Shown here: positions 42,150-55,100 of the stretch, piece after piece
How positions within the stretch are numbered: the first letter of the stretch is position 1
How the letters are laid out: every line of letters starts with the position of its first letter
Source of the DNA: Hyposmocoma kahamanoa
Taxonomy: Eukaryota; Arthropoda; Insecta; Lepidoptera; Cosmopterigidae
Length of the DNA stretch: 64,000 bases
NCBI RefSeq assembly: GCF_003589595.1
Contig: NW_020653772.1
Location: 939,102 to 1,003,101 of the forward strand
Reading direction: 5' to 3'
The notes under the pieces: generated by a model
What the model was told of the DNA's origin: nothing
The model's input: the letters and a program-made list of their open reading frames with translations, nothing else
Database searches by the model: none
Program-made: the position numbers and the translations under genes

Positions 42150-43310
42150 AAATATACTATTGTGTTTAAATAAAGAGGTTTCTGATTTAGAAAGTTTGTA
42201 CGTTTCTTTAATGGTATACAAATTTCCATTTTTCTTTGTCCTGCTGACCACAACAGCAAAGCTTCTAGTGTTTTTTTACGTTATAAACTAATTTGAAAAC
42301 GATGTTGATAACCCAGAAACAAAAATCGCGTTACATTAAAAAAATTAAAAACTTACATCAAATAGTAGCAATACGATACCGTCTCGGAGAATCATCCAAA
42401 CCCAATAAAAAATATTCATTTTGTCGAAACCACAAATTAAAAATTTATACAAAAAAAACTTTTAAAATCTATAAACTGCAGGACTTCATTGTAAAACGTA
42501 TGGGAGCAAAATGGCCGGTATCCATTAGTTGTTGTTATAAAATAGAAATTTAGACGGTAGGTTACAATTTGTTATAACGTTAAAAAACACTTGAAGGTTG
42601 GTAACGCGTGAAGATTTCTTTCTTAAATAGCGCCGAAAATTTCTAAGGAGCAATTATTTTAATGGCTTATTTGCTATAATCTATTTGTAAGGCGTCTTTC
42701 TTTCCCTCAATATACTTTAAGCAGTGAGCAGCATTTTGATTATCTGCTAAGTCCTAAAACGGAGCCGGATGTTTTCTATCTGGATTTATTCAATCAGCTT
42801 CAAACCGAGAAAATAAGTGAACTTAGCACAAAGATTTAATTAACTAGTGGCTTCAAGGTGCACCACCACAGAAATCTAAAATTTCTTTAGATTTCTGTAT
42901 GCACCACATCCACATGATGCGAGATAAATTTATGAGAGAGGCCATTCAACGGCATTGGATGTCAACACATATCAATACTTCCAATTAACATTACGTCAAC
43001 TTCATTTTTGGCCATTTTCCGTTTTTATTTTGTTTATTTTTTTCACAATATTCGTTGTTCTTTGATTTTTTCCAATTTCATTTTTATGTTTCTTTATTTT
43101 TTTTCACAAAATTTGGGGAGCATAATATTAGCAAATAAATAAGACTGTTTACATGTAAAACAGACAACGACATTAAATTACGTCGGCGTAGTGTTTATGT
43201 GTTCTTGGGGATATCCAAATTATTAACATACCTTACAATTGAACCCATCACTCCCTGTAATATTAAAATAAGGTCAGTACCCAGTATTATACACAAAAAA
43301 CTTTTTTATT
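42150..43310. other. Unassigned repeat-rich stretch
   Basis: 42640-42740 is a diverged inner part of family D. 43010-43140 resembles the AT-rich segment at 11690-11880 (TTTTTTTCACAAAATTTGGGG-like). No gene supported. Confidence 0.35.
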
Positions 43311-43317
43311 ATACCAC

Positions 43318-43500
43318 ATGCTGGTGAAATTACATGCACGTGGGACTTGTCAACTTATGTCTCAGGGTGACGGGCGAAGTGGTAGTACCCCTCAGATCTT
43401 TGCGACTTAAAGCTATGAGTGGCACTGCAACTGTTATGGACAGGCGAGTAGCTTACCATCAGGCGCACGAGTTGTTCGTCCCGTCACTTGATATTTAAAA
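43318..43500 (+). mobile_element. SINE-like family B
   Basis: GCTGGTGAAATTACATGCAC to CGTCCCGTCACTTGATATT. Confidence 0.7.
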
Positions 43501-43706
43501 AAAATTCACGGATCACAGCACTCTTCACACTGGCACACAGCCGCACATCATATATTCTAATATTCAAATGGCAAAAATAATTTCATATTTTTGATCAAGG
43601 ACTGTTTTATCCAGAACCAGTTCACACAAAGTTTGTCTCATTTTGAGGTAAGTGGATACCCTTTAATTGTTTGTTACAATATTCCAATGACAGTTTTATT
43701 GACGTG

Positions 43707-43992
43707 CATTGACTTACAATTATATGGACGTCTGGTCCGCGCTAAAAAGTGTCCGAACTTATAGGGCGTTAAAATCGTATACAGAGCGTCATTCACGCTT
43801 TTGTCTTCGTTTGTTCGACTGACAACGAAGCAAGCAAAATTAGACAGTACTGCGATGACATTACAATTTAAATTCAACGTTTTAGCTTTTTCATATTCCT
43901 TTACATGTCACTACGTTTAAATAGGTTGACTTGGGACATTTTTTTCGTGGTTTTTGTATTAGACCCGTCGTCCATTTATTTGTAAGTAAATG
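43707..43992 (+). mobile_element. hAT-type MITE family 1, full copy
   Basis: 286 bp, 8-bp duplication TTGACGTG on both sides. Confidence 0.85.
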
Positions 43993-44174
43993 TTGACGTG
44001 TAAATAATCAAAATTCACGTGAAGCAATGGTATAATCTTAAATTTCACGTATTTTGAGTTACAACACTATTGTAATAGCAGTTCGATGTGATGAGAGAGG
44101 TGATTCAAGGGCATTGAATGTCATCACATATATCAGAGCATTAGTTTTGGGAATATCTCTTAACAATGATTGGA

Positions 44175-44340
44175 CGTACTTTATACAGTTACAAAATTAT
44201 TTATTCAGGGACCTGTTAGATCGCTTCGTAGAAGCCTTTGGCAACCACAAGACTGGCAGTTATTTCCGCCAAAGAATAAGTTTAGTTATTCAAAGGGGAA
44301 ATGTTTCCAGCGTTTCACCACTTCAAAGTACATAGTTTAC
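44175..44340 (+). pseudogene. LINE C-terminal relic
   Basis: Encodes FRQRISLVIQRGNVSSVSPL, the RQRIS-x-x-IQRGN-x-xS tail found at the end of certain insect LINE ORFs. Related to 49500-49685. Confidence 0.5.
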
Positions 44341-44344
44341 AATA

Positions 44345-44430
44345 TGCTCACATTACAGCTTGACGGCAGAAATAGATAAGATGGCAGTACTTTTCTGGAT
44401 GAATTTTTTCACAAGGAGGTGGACTGCCTC
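44345..44430 (-). mobile_element. SINE-like family B, 5' fragment
   Basis: CTCACATTACAGCTTGACGG, GGCAGTACTTTTCTGGATGA. Confidence 0.5.
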
Positions 44431-44639
44431 TATTATTATTTGTAATAAATAAGTAAATACGAATTGCTTCCACGCTTCGATAGTGCTAACTAGAGAAGAT
44501 TGGCTGGTTAAGTCGGCTAATGTTATTAGTAATTTATTTTTAATGACTACGCCCAAATCTCTCATTAACATGGTTATACAAATGATCAATTGTTAAATTG
44601 TTACGTGTTCATAGTAGAATCTTTGTCCTGTAATAATCT

Positions 44640-45092
44640 CAGTACAGAGTACTAAAAAAACTGACCTCAAAAGTGCGTGGAATTACGTCTATTTGCTAAG
44701 TTTTATTGAAATAGCCCCTAATTCGCCATTATATAGGACTTGATACTGGAGATAATAAAAATAGGTTCTCACTACGACACTACTCAAAGTATATTGAGAG
44801 AAAAACGCCTTAAATTCCAGAAATAGCAAAAACAACCATTAAAGTAATTGCTCCTAAATTAAAGTTAGGCGGTATTTATAAAAATGAATCTTCATGCGTG
44901 AACAGCCACATTTCGAGGTGGATGATTTTCTTCAAAATGAAATGGGACCACTATGGAAGTACCCCTTTTCCGACAAAAAAAGAATCATGAAAATCGGTTC
45001 ACAAATACCGGAGTTATCACGTAACATACATACAAAAAAAAGAACACACAGTCGAATTGAGAACCTCCTCCTTTTTTGAAGTCGGTTAAAAA
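44640..45092 (-). repeat. Dispersed repeat family D, reverse long copy
   Basis: Near-complement of 35201-35671, ending CTTTTTTGAAGTCGGTTAAA. Confidence 0.65.
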
Positions 45093-45771
45093 CGTGCGAT
45101 TAGGGCGATTTAAATTTGAATCCCAGAGAGTGTCTTTAAAAGAGAAACTTGATAGTATTTTAGGCAGTCGTGACGTAATTGCATAGTGTTCTTAGAGTTA
45201 ATAGGTTCGACATTTTAAGACCGAATTATGTAACGATTGCATATTGCATACAATACTTTGTCTACGAGTAAATAAAATGACGAAACAAAACCAATATTTA
45301 AGAGTTATTTGTTATGCAAGCACAGTTGTTGTTTAACGCTAGTGCTTGTATTGAAACCTAAGTAAGTGAAAGAAGTATAAATAGATTCTTGACCGTAGCG
45401 AGGGTTTCAAGCCACGAGACCCAAAACAACTTTGCTGCCGAGTGAAACACACAACATTTCACCTCACTACAGTGAGGAAAATGGTAGATGAAAGAAAAAC
45501 AATTGCACATAGTTATGCAAACTAGAACCAACCCACAAAATGTCACTTTCGAGACAATTAGATTTTTGTAAAACCAGTGTGAAGAAATTAATAGGTAAGT
45601 TATTTGAGACAAACAACGTGAGTTATGTGTAGCATTGATAATGATATAGGGAAATTATTATATTATATAGCAATAAATAGAAAACATTATGTATCTTTTA
45701 AAGATAACAAGAACCATGTTCTAGTTTTCGTAATGAAAACGCCAAAGATCTACAGCACTTCAGTATATGTG

Positions 45772-46385
45772 CTTAGAATAATAACGCATAGAACATTGAC
45801 TTACAAATAAATGGACGACGGGTCTAATACAAAAACCACGAAAAAAATGTCCCAAGTCAACCTATTCGAAATTTAAATTGTTATGTCATCGCAGTATCGC
45901 GCTGTCCATAGAACAAATGAAGACTAAAGCGGAGTGTCGCGCTCTGTATACGATTTTAGCGCCTTACAAGTGCGGACACTTTTTAGCGCGGACCCGACGT
46001 CCATATAATTGTAAGTCAATGGCATAGAATGATAGTTTCATATCAAACGAACTGTCACAAGTGAGGCAAAAATCAAATTCATGTAGGCTAGTTTTAGTAG
46101 TAGGTTAATTTTCGGTTTTACTGAATATTTATATAAAAATACAAGTTGAAACGCGTTACTTCCTTATGGAATGTGATGTTAGTATCTATTTTATCTTTGT
46201 TTGACGTATTTTTACACTCATTTACCGTACATTTCGTCATTTTTAGCTAAAATTCTTGATCTGTTCGCGGTGCAAGTTGACCTTGAGCACTGAAGGCCCG
46301 CCCGCTCGTGTAGGCCCTTTTGGCGCGCTTCAATTTGCCTCACTTAGCGAGAGCGGACTAGGTTTCTATGCGTTATTATTCTAAG
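45772..46385. mobile_element. Element with perfect 20-bp inverted ends
   Basis: CTTAGAATAATAACGCATAG at 45772-45791 and its exact complement at 46366-46385. The interior contains a family 1 MITE inserted right beside the left arm. Confidence 0.6.
45794..46021 (-). mobile_element. hAT-type MITE family 1, deleted copy, reversed
   Basis: 228 bp, 8-bp duplication GCATAGAA. Confidence 0.8.
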
Positions 46386-46399
46386 TATATGTGATATGG

Positions 46400-48165
46400 A
46401 TTCATTTAGCATATTTAAAAAAATACATTATAGGTAGGAAGTTAAGCAGCATGGTTCTTTTTAGCTATTAAAAAGTTACTTATTTAGGGCTGGTACCCTG
46501 AAGGACTTTTATTTTCTCCGTTTTGGCTTGGTATATTGCCAGGATCTGTTGTGAGCGGGCAAAGGACACGTCTGGCGTTCTACCTAAATACATAAGTCAA
46601 TTTCACTCGAGGTGTGGGTTGGTTCTTTACTACTTTACTTACTTAACTTTATAACATCAGTTTTTTTTAATCCATAAAGAAAAAGTTTATCTTCGGATGC
46701 GTTCTGAATTTGCATCTCATCAATTTTTATTCTTGCTTGTATATACTTATAATTTTGTGTGATTAACTGATTATTGAATTTATTTTAGTTCTTCAACGAA
46801 TTATAATAATTATAGTTATTAGATTAATAATTAGAATACAATATACCAACATAAATAAGTAATGTAAAAGTAAAAGTTAGGTGCACCACGGTCCATCGTC
46901 AAGTTCGAATTTCAAAAATCTTTTCCTTTCTAGCGTGGAAAAAACGCTTTTGCACGCAGATTTCCAATGAGAAAGAAAACTTTTCCAAGCTAGTGAGGTG
47001 AAAAGTATATTTTGTTAACAATTCACGCCAATAAACTCCAAAAAACCAAAGAGATAGAATAGAAAGGACCAACTGCCTACCGCTTATATTTAAACCAATC
47101 TTTTTTTATTAAGGTTTATGGCCCGGTTGCTAGACCTAGTTCTGTCTACAGAACTATCATGACATTTTTCATCGTACTGGCTCGTAAGCAGTGTCGTGGC
47201 ATGCAGGCAAAGTCGACCGTAAGGTCCTAAATTATGCCCGTGGGGTTTTTTTTTTATTACATTATCGTTTCATAGAGTTTTTATGTCAAGATTAAGCCAA
47301 AAATTTTTATGCTCGAAAAATATGAACATATAGTTCGCTTATACTTAAAGTATAAAAAAGACTAAACATTTGTAACTTAACTAAATTTCACTAAATTTGT
47401 TTTGTGAATTCAAATTCTGCAGTATTTTTAGAATTTAGAAATTATTTATTTTATATCTAATGCATTGTGGCTGCATGAGATTTTGTCGTAACATTTTAGT
47501 TCGAGTTGTATTATCTATGGAAGAATAGCTGTTTATAAGAAAAAGGGTTTCGCTCTGGACCTTTTGGAGGGAAAAGTGTCGTTTTTATTTTGACTTTCAA
47601 TTATTTTGTGAAATCTAGTTTAAAGTGGAATAGGATAGTGCTATTGTGCTTTAATCGAAGATTAAAACGCGACATTATACGAATCTCGAACTAAAATGCC
47701 CGTATCGGCCTGTTTTAAGGAATCCCGAGTCATTCCAAACACGCCGCCTCAAATTGCCTATCCTCTTTGTGGCGGCCATATTTACAGAAACATAATTAAA
47801 CTTCATGTTTAGGCTGATGGCTTTGCCAAAGCCTTAATAAATAAATGAAAAATTATAAGAAAAAAAAGAACCAAATTCCGCCCTTTACAAAATCTGTAAT
47901 TGTTGTGTTGTTACATAGATATCGTTGGTTGTGAAGCGATACTTATTTTTCCTGCATTTATTTCTTCGCAAATGTAATGAAAACCATTGTATGTAATGTA
48001 CGGGAATTACGAACCTCGAATCCGAAAGGACCTTAATAGGGGTTCTAATAGGGTCTCGTTCGTAATTCCTACTACTTCGTCACACTTGCATGTGATTGCA
48101 AACTTACTTGACTATAATATCCCAAATAAAATCTTATGTCTTTTTTCTTCTCATTACAACCATGG
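46400..48165. other. Intergenic or intronic, nothing assigned
   Basis: AT-rich with no recognised family or supported exon. If the scaffold and reductase units are one gene, this is part of a long intron. Confidence 0.3.
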
Positions 48166-48169
48166 TCGG

Positions 48170-48395
48170 TAATGAGTCTTTTTATATTTTTAGAAGTGTT
48201 CTCTTCCGAGACCCCACCCGACCCTATGGAACCTCGGAGACCTACCCACTAAAAACCTATGTAAGCATCCTCTCCCTCCGATGCCGGCTCGTGAGATCCC
48301 GTTAAGACTCGCCACTCACGCCTAAACCCTAGCCTGAGAGGAGAGTTGTGCCCAGCAGTTGCATGTATAAATGGGTTGATGTTAAAACATAAATA
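48170..48395 (+). mobile_element. LINE 3' end
   Basis: Ends GTTGTGCCCAGCAGTTGCATG and GGGTTGATGTT, the hallmark 3' end of a common insect LINE group (GTGCCCAGCAGTGG). The upstream part is degenerate. Confidence 0.5.
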
Positions 48396-48554
48396 ATAAT
48401 ATATTTGAGCACCACAATTAAACGCAAAAAGCTACGCCTTAGATAGTACTCTAGAATGCACGCGCCATTATTGTCTTTAGACATGCAAAATTAATATAAA
48501 ACAAATCATGTATAGATTTTAGCCTCGCTATTTGAAATTTAAAGTTGCACTTAC

Positions 48555-49187
48555 CTCAAAAAGAGCAATCTTCTCCAATACACTTTTCTTTCTTGGTCTT
48601 TCTTTGGCGTTAATAACTTCTTTCTTCTCTTCAAATCTCAATTCGTCTTTAGATTTAATTCTATATAAAATTTGATTCACATTTCCCTTAACAACATCAC
48701 CTATTTCCACATCTGCCAACGATTTTGATCTACGCATTGCTTCTTTCGCTCGCATATTTCTCACTCTGTCTTCTACATTTAATTTTCGTATCTCCACCTC
48801 GTTTTCTTCTATTATAAGCTTTTTAGTAACTTCTTTTTGATTGTGTGAATCAATTTCAGCGTACTTTGATTTTGTTTCAAAACTATTTTCATTTTTTTGA
48901 ACAGTTTTGTCTTGTTCAGATATAACAAATCTATTAGCCGGAATAACTTGTGCTTTTTCTATAAATTTAGGTTCTTGTCGAATCTCTTTTCGATCATACG
49001 ATGGGGGTATTGTTTTGACTTCTTTCAGGTAGCCATTGGATTTTGCACCTTCGGTATTACGATTTAGAATTGTATATTGTTTATTATTGTTTTGCTTGCT
49101 ATTGTTACTATTATTTGGAGATACTTTAAAAATTTCATTGACGATTTTCGGTTTTCTTAATTCCCTGATGTCGTGAGATGATTGTCG
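48555..49187 (-). CDS. Scaffold gene exon ending EKIALFE
   Basis: Acceptor GTGTATTTACAG, donor GAG|GTAAGT, 211 codons, phase 0 to 0. Begins RQSSHDIRELRKPK, contains a long charged helix (VEDRVRNMRAKEAMRRSKSL) and ends LEKIALFE. Confidence 0.8.
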
Positions 49188-52100
49188 CTGTAAATACACC
49201 AATAAATAATGAATTTATTTAATTTAAAAGAAACTGGACGGATAGAAGTACTAAGGCGATTTTCACGCGGTGACTCCAGTCGCAATGATACGTGACTATG
49301 ACTTTATTATTGTATGAAGTTGTATGGAGTTGGCTGTTAGTCACGCTATATTTTAGAGTCCAAAATCTCGGGGAATAGGAGACTTTCTAGACCATTTTCA
49401 AGTAAGTTTCCATACTAGGTACAAGGTACATTTACCCAGTAAAAATGTGATATTTTAATGAAGTTCTTTATTAAGTCAAATTATAAAACTGCTGATTGCT
49501 ACAGCTTTGTGCCTTTTGCAGTTGGAAACCTGGAACCTTGTGGTCCACAGGCGAAACTAGCGAACGAGCTGTCGGATCGCCTCGTAGAAAGGCCAGTTAC
49601 TACAAAGCTGGCACTTATTCCGCCAAAGAATAAGTTCAGCGATTAAAATGTTGCCAGCGTTCTGGGCGTAATGCCCCAGAGTACTATTTATAAATTTTAA
49701 TACTATATTATAATTTCTGATCTTTAATTATAAAAGAAAAAATTGTTTAGGAAAGTTTTTTATTTCATTTCAATGCACGCAAGATACAAAGGGCGTTTAA
49801 TGCAGTTTTAGACAGAGAGGAATGATTACCTTTGACCATCACAGATTATACTAAGCTCTACTTTACAATTTTGTCATGTTCGTGAAACTACATTTGAAAC
49901 TAGAATATAAAATCACTGTTGGTTTGGATTTTTTATTTATTGACTAATTAACTGACTTAAGTCTCTAAAGTCTCAATGTTTCCGAGACAGAACATATTAG
50001 TCTCGTCTCGAATATGCCAGAAAAATCGTTGAGACTGAGATTTGGGATGAAAGCTTTACTTAATAGAGTCCCTTGTGACGATGTGGACCTTCTTCATCGT
50101 CATCCCACTGTTTTATCATCCTCTTTTTTCTGGGTCCTGGCCACTTATATTTAAAAATTTAAATAGTTCTCGAGTCCCTTTTCCTACATTATTCTTACGT
50201 TTGTTTTAGGTGAGGTCATTGTCACAATCTTATGGCAACATACATAGCTGTGTTTAACCGTTAATGCGGAATCTATGTGGGTCAGAGCGAATGTATAGTC
50301 CTCAAACTAGTGAGAGAATAGCTTATTTTTGGGTCGTCTTTAACCTATTGCAAGCCTAGGGTACTTAGGGTTTAATGCTTTATGACTGTGATATGAGGGG
50401 TTACACTTTGTATGAAGAAATCCCAATGAGGAGTGAGGTGAAGACAAGAGAGAACCGAAGGGGAAAGATGTTTAAGCATCTGATACGTGACGACAGTTTT
50501 CTTAGAAGTATCATAGAAAGGAAGGTCGAAGAATAGCGAGGCAGAAGAGGAGTCAGACGAATAAAAAGTTAATCGTATTAGGAAATCAAAGTTAGGGCGC
50601 TGAACAGAGGTAGCCGGTGATTCCTTCACCGACAAGAGCCGCGATCTTAAATAAGAAGAAGACCTTCAAGGTAGACAGCCAGACAGAGTTGACAGTGTTT
50701 GTTTTCTTATTGTTTGATTTTTGTAAAATCAATATATATATTTGTAGATAGCATCAGTTTTTGGTTGGTGATTTGGCTAGAGAGTTTCATAGATCGCGGG
50801 TCACTGGGCACTTGCCGAGAGCGGCCATTAGAAAAGAAGATCCTGAATAAACTTACCTCAAACATGGCAATCTTGGATGACACCTCCCGTTTCTTCGGCA
50901 TGTCATCAATAGGTGCAATCTTTTTAGACATATCTTGTTCTGGTTCTTGAGAAGTCAATCTGCTTATAATTCTGCTTATTTTACCCCTTGCCGGGGGACT
51001 TTCTTCATTTTTATCATCTGTTTTATCAATCTGGTTTAATTTTTTATCAACATTATCTATTAGTTTAGTGTCTTTATAACTATCTAACCTTTGAAGATGC
51101 GATTGCTGCCTAGCGTTTGGATGATTGAATGGTATTTCAGGAGAGATATCTGTTGATCTTAAATTTATGCTGTTTGCAGGCACTTTCTGTGTATTTATTT
51201 GATGAACTTTGCTATAAAAGTCACCAGTTTGTACATCTTTACGCACTGCAACGAATTCATTATCAACTTGTTTTAGTTCATTTGAAAAGTCAATGATTTG
51301 CAAAGGTTTAGCTGCTTCTTTAACTTCCAAATGTATACGAATATTGTCAGTTGAAATCTCTTGCATGGGTAACATTTCGTCTTGTAGAGTTATAGCTTCA
51401 TTTGAATCTTTAACAAACCCGTCTATGTTAATTTCTTTAGATGCATCTATCACTTTATCATTCAGTTTTGTGTAAACTTCATTACCACTTTGAAGGTTTT
51501 CTGTTATAAAGTAGTCTTTTGATATAAGTATATCTTCATTTATACCTCTTGGTTTATTAATTTGGTGTTGTTTTTCATCTGTGCCATCTACTTTTTTGAT
51601 GTCCTCATCTAGCCATATAGCTTCACCTAGCCCTTGTAGAGAAGAATGTGAGGCAGTGTGATGACTGTGAGATAATTCTGGAAGAGTATTTGTGCGTTCT
51701 TCTTTCGTATTTATATGCATTTGATGAATTTTACTATATGAGTCATCAATCTGTATATCTTCACACAGTTTAACAAATTCACTGTCAACATGTTTTAGCT
51801 CATTTGAAAAATCAATGATTTCCAAAGGCTCTGCCGCTACTTTAATTTCCAAATTTGTATCAATATTGTCAGAAGTAATATCTTCATAAGGTGCTGTTTG
51901 TAGCGAAACGTCTTCTTGTGGAGTTATAGAAGAACTTGCTGGTCGTGTTTCGTTGGTGGTATTTGTAATTTCACTGTCTTCTGTACCATTATGCATAACA
52001 TTTTTAGTATCTGCAGTATTGTAATCGTAATTTTCTTTAATGGGATCCGCAATTTTAGCAGCTTCTGTTGTAAGTGTGACAGTGTCTTGTTTTGAATAAT

Positions 52101-55100
52101 TGTCCATGTTTTTATATTCATGCGTGGGACTTTTTAGTATATTCCTTACCAACAAACTAGAGCTTGGTATTTCACTGTTTTCTAATGGAGATTTACTTTC
52201 GCTGTTTTTCTCACTAACAGTATTAATTGGTTCATTTATATGAGGTAGCTCCAAATTTTCATTTTTGTTTATAACAAGAGCCGCTACTTTAACTTTTTCT
52301 TTAACAATTTCACTTTGTACTTGATTTTTAGATATGTCTACTAAAGGAAGTGATTTAACTTCAATATTTACAGCGTTTTCTCCTTTGTCGGGATCATACT
52401 GCGTCACTATGTTATCTATTTGGGCTGCTTCCTTAACCAATTTTGGTTTAGGAGCTTCATCAATTACGTTAGGTTCATTTGCATTTTGATTTTTGTGTTG
52501 AGATATTATAAAGCAGTCTATTTTTCCTTCAGTTGTAGTTTCTTTTCGGTTTTCATTAGGTAGATTTGATTTTGTTTCTATAGTAGTGTTATTACCGTCT
52601 ATTAAATTATCGTTAAGTGAAAACCGTCTGTCAATCTTTTTTGGTAATTTTATATCATGCAAACTTTTCCGTTTAACCAGAGGAATTCTGGATCTATAGA
52701 CTTTGATAGGCTGGTTCTTATTTTCATCGTAATCATGAATAATTTGCTCGAAATTTGATTCCACTTTGTCGACATCATCAACTCTTGCTGATTCTAGAAT
52801 TTTGTCAACATCTATTGCTTTAGTCTTGCCCACGATATCTTCATATATTTGATCGAAATCTTCAATAGGTTCTATTTTTACTTCGTCATCACCGCCAGCA
52901 ACAGCTTCTTTATCAATTTCGATTCGATCGACATTGACAGTTGTCAAAACTTCATTATTCACGACTGTCTTGTCGGTAGCAATTGCTGTGACAGTAGTTT
53001 GTCCAACGTCGTCATCTCTATTGACAGGAATAGGGGGATTCACTTTTGAAGTTCCCTTCACATGACTATCTTTATGAGATGCTGGTGTTATTTTACTTTT
53101 TTGAAGTTTAGGTATTGATGACCGCCTCTTGGTGTTTAGCTGGACCTGCAAATCAATTACATGTATAAGTTTCTGAGGAACTTTTCTACGTCGCTACGTT
53201 ATTAACCTTAAAGTTTACAGAAAATGTCACTAAACTCTCCATTGTACACAGAATGTCGTAATGGAGGTGCTGGGTCGATACATTTTAAGGTTTTCATTAA
53301 TATGTTTTCATCGTAAACCAAGTTTAGTTTTTTCTCCGCTATCTGTTAATTTATTTCCAGTATTATATTTTATAAGCCAGCCCCGTTGGCAAGAAGTACT
53401 GTTACTAAACGTCATCAACATCCTAAATGTAATGTAACTTAATGTTTGTCGGTTTGTAAAGCATTAAAAAAAATATGTTACTTCTTGTTTTTTTCTCTCT
53501 TCATTATCAAGTTTCTGTTGTTTCACTTTCTCAGCTGCTGTCTTGAATCTTGATCTTGGTATTCTGCTTTTCCCTTTTCTATCGTCTAATGACACTGTAT
53601 CAGTCGGTGTATCCATTGTCATCTGTCTGGCCTCCTGGGGCCCTGGTATCACTTCGCTCCAGACTTCGGAATACAGTGGATTCTCAAACACTTCCCTGGT
53701 GGTCATGGGGTCATGTGTAGTGATTTCCTGTAATGGGTAAGAAAATACATGAATTACAGTGTGTTTGGACCTATCTTTTCAGTCTCCTAAAAATAGGTTC
53801 CTTGTACGGGGTTGTACTAAATTTAATAGTAAATATCAAGAAGCTATATTAGACAATAAGACATTCCGGTTCAAACCTACCATTAGGTAGTCTTTATTAA
53901 CACAATATAACGATCGAAGGAATTTTTCTGAGTGTTCGATCTTTGTATTAATAATTATAACAAACTAGTCGAGTAATTTCACTTCACAGTATGCTAGAAG
54001 ACGTCGGTTCGAATCCGGCCGGATTTCCAAGTGTTCGATCTTTGTATTAATAACTATTTGTTACCTGTTTAAGGGGATGGCTCTATTGCCAATGCGCAAT
54101 AAATAAATGAATAAATAATAAACAACAACGCGCACACTAGGAATGAGCGTTACAAATCGTATAAAGTTACTGAAACTATGTATTGTGGCAATATCGAATA
54201 TCGAAAATCATATATTTTCCAAACTATATACTGATTACTTCGTATCAGATATCCACAGCGTGGATATCAACGCGAAACCATTTTTTGGTGCGTCTTCGAA
54301 ACTGCATACTAACACTGGCCCGCATTACTCTTGTAAAACTATATCCAATACTATATAGTTTCGAAATCTGAATCCGAATATCAGTAACGCCAAAGTGTCA
54401 ACGCAGCGCGCACGCGGGCTGTATTTGATATATAGTTTCAGAAAATGTATATAGTTTCGAAATTGGATTTCGTATATTGATGTATAGTTTTGATACGATA
54501 TTCAGAAAAAGCTATATTACCCATTCCTAGCGCACACACACTCATAGCCGCGCACTATTAACTCCTTGGTACGTGCCTGTAATAGAGGGCGCCAGAGTAT
54601 ATATTGCACCCGGGTGCTACATGGGCCGGTGCCAGCGCTGCAGCTACTGTTATAAAAAGTAGTGTACCTTTATAAAAAAGTGGGTACCGACAAAACAACT
54701 TACTCTGCTTGTATTATCATTATTTTCATTTTGCGACATTGGAATTCTTTTCTAATTTACCGGTTATCTTAGCAAAGCAGTGATAACCTAGTTGGAACGA
54801 ATGGTGCTGTACGCATGCGCCCACGTCGCGTAGTCACCTCGGATTAGATTATCACACGTGATATTGCGGGAAAGATTTGACTTGCTTTCATTTTCGGGCA
54901 TACATTTTTTCGCCTCTCTAATAGCTAGGGTCAGGTTGCCAGATCTTAAAAACGAATAGCCGAGCCGAATGTTTGGATAAGAATATAACTCCTTGTGAAG
55001 AGTTCGTCCTACCCGTACCCCCACCTACAGCGGAGGGGAGGAACACTCCGGGGGTTTAGTGCGGTCGGGCTGCTCCCCTTCAGGGTTCAGCCCAGTCCCA

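Noticed and set aside
43232..43254. 23-bp microexon on the minus strand (TTACAG before, GTATGT after)
   Set aside because: Splice sites look good, but 23 bases would shift the frame between the scaffold and reductase exons. It could only be a 5' UTR exon; no further support.
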